Source: Halobacteriales archaeon QS_9_68_42 (GTDB lineage Archaea > Halobacteriota > Halobacteria > Halobacteriales > Haloarculaceae). From it: a DNA stretch of 14,868 nt. Every line of letters starts with the position of its first letter. Position 1 is the first letter of the stretch. Below the pieces are notes generated by a model that did not search any database, was not told where the DNA came from, and saw only the letters and a program-made list of their open reading frames with translations. The DNA lies in assembly GCA_003022905.1 (NCBI GenBank), contig PXSE01000061.1:1-14868 (forward strand), in the 5' to 3' direction. The position numbers and the translations under genes were made by a program. Positions 12,994 to 14,868 of this stretch are shown in pieces.

Positions 12994-13026
12994 CCCTGCC
13001 TGGATACCGGGTGGGGTTAAGCGAGC

Positions 13027-13230
13027 ATGGAACGTAACGACCGATACGAACGGGGGAACCGAGGAAGTATCGAGACCGGGCTGCCCGACACGTGGTCGGA
13101 GGCGGCACTCAACCGCACGAGGGGGCGCATCGGGTCCTGTGAGACCGGCCAGGGGATGATGCTGTACGACCGGGAGATTCCGGGGAGCTACATTATCGGG
13201 CCGACGGTCGATCTCTCGGAGATGGCGTAG
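13027..13230 (+). CDS. Small haloarchaeal protein, 67 aa
   Basis: The best-supported small gene between lipA and pdhA: ATG preceded by a strong TATA box, TAG stop at 13228. The C-terminal half, with SCETGQGMMLYDREIPGSYI and then GPTVDLSEMA, resembles a group of very short haloarchaeal proteins that share a Y-E-T-x-x-G-x-x-L-Y-D-x-x-x-P-x-x-Y-I pattern. Several positions look diverged (Cys for Tyr, Ile-Pro-Gly where Asn-Pro-Asp is usual), so it may be a degenerate member. The N-terminal half is charged and probably disordered. The family resemblance is from memory and moderate. Function unknown. Confidence 0.6.
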   Translation: MERNDRYERGNRGSIETGLPDTWSEAALNRTRGRIGSCETGQGMMLYDREIPGSYIIGPTVDLSEMA

Positions 13231-13404
13231 CGGCGGCGTCGCCGATGAGCTCCGGGCGTGATCCGGAGGTAGTGTTCAGATACGGGATCGAGAGAAGCGG
13301 AAGCGGGAGAAAGCCCTCGATGCTCTCGACGTCTGCTCGCGGGCCGAGGAAGCCGCAGGTTCCCTCTCCGCGTGCGTCACCGGGAGAGCGTCGCGCTCCC
13401 GAGC

Positions 13405-13494
13405 TCGCGGCGCAGGGCGCCGCGAACGCCCGGGGTCGCCGAGTGAGCGGCCGGTGACCCCGGCCGCCGTACAACGTGGCGGCTTCGCCGCCAC
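13405..13494. repeat. Array of three perfect hairpins
   Basis: 13405-13425: TCGCGGCGC with GCGCCGCGA, AGG loop. 13447-13467: GCGGCCGG with CCGGCCGC, 5-nt loop. 13476-13494: GTGGCGGC with GCCGCCAC, TTC loop. A weaker foldback (GGGAGAGCG/CGCTCCC) precedes them at 13382-13400. All stems are 8-9 bp without mismatch. Confidence 0.7.
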
Positions 13495-13521
13495 ACAGCG
13501 CCTTGCCCTTTCCACAGTGAC

Positions 13522-13587
13522 TGCTGTGAGTCAGTACCGGATCGACCGCCCGACTGCGGGCGGTCGTACCGACAAACAGTCACAGCA
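13522..13587. promoter_or_regulatory. Long dyad upstream of pdhA
   Basis: The inner stem CGACCGCCCG (13543-13552) pairs with CGGGCGGTCG (13557-13566) around ACTG. The outer arms TGCTGTGA (13522-13529) and TCACAGCA (13580-13587) are exactly symmetric about the same centre, with partly matching DNA between. It could be an operator, a cruciform-forming site, a terminator or a palindromic element remnant. It ends about 155 bp before the pdhA start. Confidence 0.6.
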
Positions 13588-13680
13588 ACTACTATTAGTC
13601 CACCAGGATTCGGTTTCGTAGCCGGCAAGAATTGGCTCGTCGGTCGGTGTGTATCCCAACACCGCCGACCCGGACGTGGC

Positions 13681-13738
13681 AAATTTTACGTAAACACTAT
13701 GCCCTCGGCCTCGGACAGTTCGGGTATGCAACGGAGGG
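13681..13738 (+). promoter_or_regulatory. pdhA promoter and ribosome binding site
   Basis: AAATTTTACGTAAAC (13681-13695) is the only AT-rich box before pdhA and would start transcription near 13713. GGAGGGAG lies a few bases before the ATG at 13743, a good Shine-Dalgarno match. Most other promoters here look leaderless, so pdhA is unusual in having a leader with an SD. This also decides the start over upstream in-frame options. Confidence 0.6.
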
Positions 13739-13742
13739 AGCT

Positions 13743-14868
13743 ATGAGTACGCTGCAGCGCAACCCTCGAGACCGAGTGCAGGTACTCGACGACGACGGAC
13801 GGGTCGTCGACGGCGCCGACGTGCCCGATCTCGACGAGGAGTCGCTCGTCGAGATGTACCGACAGATGCGGCTCGCCCGGCACTTCGACGAGCGGGCCGT
13901 CAGCCTCCAGCGACAGGGGCGAAAACGTCGTGATCGTCGACAGCGACGAGACGGCGGTCGAAAAGGCTAGGGACGCCGGCTTCACCGTCCGTATCGGGAC
14001 AGGGGCGGATGGGAACGTACCCGCCGCTGTCCGGCCAGGAGGGCGCACAGGTCGGCAGCGCGGCGGCGCTTTCCGAGGACGACTGGATGGTGCCGAGTTA
14101 CCGCGAACACGGCGCCGCCTATGTCCGGGGGCTGGAGCTCGAGGAGACGCTCCGCTACTGGATGGGCGACGAGCGCGGCAACGCCCTGGAGGGGTTGCGC
14201 ATCTTCCCAGTGGCGGTGCCAATTGCCTCACAGATTCCGCACGCCACCGGCGCGGCGTGGGCCTCGAAACTGCAGGGCAACGACGACGAGGCGTTCGTGT
14301 GCTACTTCGGCGACGGCGCCACCTCCGAGGGCGACTTCCACGAGGGGCTGAACTTCGCCGGCGTGTTCGACACGCCGACGGTCTTCTTCTGCAACAATAA
14401 CCAGTGGGCCATCTCGGTGCCGCGCGAGAAGCAGTCGGCCTCTGAGACGCTAGCCCAGAAGGCCCACGCCTACGGCTTCGAGGGCGTCCAGGTCGACGGG
14501 ATGGACCCGCTTGCGGTGTACAAGGTGACGAAGGCGGCCATCGAGAAGGCCAAGAACCCCGAGGGAAGCGACGACGCCCCGGGGCGGGCAACGCGGCCGA
14601 CGCTCATCGAGGCCGTCCAGTACCGGTTCGGCGCCCACACCACCGCCGACGACCCCTCAGTGTACCGCGACGAGGAGGAAGTCGAGCGATGGAAGGCCAA
14701 GGACCCCATCCCGCGGCTGGAGAACTATCTCCGGGGGCAGGGAATTCTCAATGACGAGCGGGTCGCCGCCGTCAAGGGGTCGGTCGAGGACGAGGTGGCC
14801 GACGCCATCGACGCCGCCGAGAGCATCGAGCGGCCCGACCCCTCGGAGATGTTCGAGTACGTGTACGA
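13743..14868 (+). pseudogene. pdhA: 2-oxoacid dehydrogenase E1 alpha, interrupted by an 86-bp insert; runs off right edge
   Basis: The thiamine-diphosphate E1 alpha subunit decarboxylates the 2-oxoacid and loads E2. From ATG 13743 the frame reads MSTLQRNPRDRV to LQRQG (residue 59), then is thrown out of frame and stops at 13970. From 14009 the protein resumes in another frame as MGTYPPLSGQEGAQ and stays open to the edge. Removing the 86 bp between two GACAGGGGCG copies (13912-13921, 13998-14007) restores one reading frame of 346 residues. In that frame are GDGATSEGDFHEG (161-173) to NNNQWAIS as the TPP motif, IFPVAVPIASQIPHATGAAW, and YRFGAHTTADDPSVYR as the E1 alpha loop. As sequenced it cannot make full-length E1 alpha. 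Decay, a recent insertion and an assembly chimera are all possible. Confidence 0.9.
13921..14006 (+). other. 86-bp insert in pdhA resembling a TrkA-N/RCK Rossmann fragment
   Basis: The insert is bounded by a 10-bp direct repeat. In its own frame it encodes ENVVIVDSDETAVEKARDAG followed by FTVRIG. This looks like the second strand, acidic NAD-binding end (VDSD) and following helix of a TrkA-N/RCK-type nucleotide-binding domain. So it is a piece of another coding gene, not a transposon. The length of 86 breaks the pdhA frame. Confidence 0.75.

Larger units (their letters stand above)
12576..13026. other. Gene-free, low-complexity spacer after lipA
   Basis: No credible gene is seen on either strand. 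About 12620-12790 is made of variants of GAGCGAAGCGA with several foldbacks: 12632-12654 (CCTCGC with GCGAGG), 12658-12678 (9-bp stem CGGCAGAGC, TTC loop) and 12723-12740 (AGGCGGCG with CGCCGCCT). Short frames crossing it give only Arg/Ser-rich translations. A strong TATA box for the following small gene lies at the right end. Confidence 0.6.
13231..13742. other. Spacer upstream of pdhA, rich in perfect hairpins
   Basis: No convincing gene on either strand. Positions 13231-13380 show nothing I can name. Positions 13381-13494 carry consecutive hairpins. Positions 13522-13587 form a long dyad. Positions 13639-13669 hold an 11-bp stem with one bulge (GTCGG, T, CGGTGT against ACACCGCCGAC), just before the TATA-like box. 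The concentration of dyads suggests regulation of pdhA or remnants of small palindromic elements. Confidence 0.55.

Noticed and set aside
13193..13474. 93-codon minus-strand frame upstream of pdhA
   Set aside because: It overlaps the 67-aa gene end and the hairpin array. The translation is Arg/Ala/Pro-rich with no domain or promoter.
13921..14006. pdhA insert as an archaeal intron or intein
   Set aside because: An intein must be in frame and far longer. No bulge-helix-bulge motif was evident at the junctions, and the insert reads as a piece of a Rossmann-fold coding gene flanked by direct repeats.
1..14868. CRISPR array, tRNA or rRNA genes
   Set aside because: No regularly spaced direct repeats of suitable length and no cloverleaf with tRNA-like invariant loops were noticed. 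The only cloverleaf-like fold is the IS right end at 7041-7115.

Overview
The window is chromosomal DNA of a haloarchaeon. It is GC-rich, the proteins are strongly acidic, several genes have AT-rich TATA-like boxes about 25-30 nt before the start codon (leaderless style), and the gene content is typical of Halobacteria: a two-domain fused TatC (TatCt) beside a single TatC (TatCo), RlmE with a TRAM domain, lipA next to pdhA, and an IS1341-type tnpB.

Layout, left to right. Position 1-726 (-) is the N-terminal part of dihydrolipoyl dehydrogenase (E3), running off the left edge. A zinc-ribbon protein (850-1611, -), a four-helix membrane protein (1732-2109, +) and an acidic hypothetical (2167-2625, +) follow. 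A minus-strand pair holds an NmrA/SDR-like protein and a broken SGNH hydrolase. Next come a 67-aa CxxC protein and rlmE (+), converging on a small TatA-like membrane protein (-). About 5.4-7.1 kb is a decayed IS1341-type element: an intact 47-aa ribbon-helix-helix-like gene, divergent from a tnpB pseudogene across a 39-bp promoter carrying three ATTA(A)GAC repeats, and ending in a structured right end. This right end supplies the stop codon of a YhhQ/VUT-family transporter, which lies in an operon with a CopG-like regulator. tatCt and tatCo are divergent. A MATE remnant, lipA, about 1.1 kb of hairpin-rich spacer with one small ORF, and pdhA (E1 alpha, running off the right edge) complete the window.

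The two edges and lipA belong together: E1 alpha and E3 are subunits of the haloarchaeal 2-oxoacid dehydrogenase complex, and LipA makes its lipoyl cofactor. The centre is dominated by Tat export.

Two things stand out. First, five genes are damaged: SGNH hydrolase, tnpB, tatCo, MATE and pdhA. Three look like internal deletions that keep both gene ends, and pdhA carries an 86-bp foreign-looking insert between 10-bp direct repeats. This is either local decay or assembly/chimera error. Second, an undescribed-looking structured element of 87-89 nt occurs twice, on opposite strands. Each copy begins at the stop codon of the upstream gene, and its closing stem is preserved although the end sequences differ. 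It is the best candidate here for a new RNA or miniature mobile element. No tRNA, rRNA or CRISPR array was seen.
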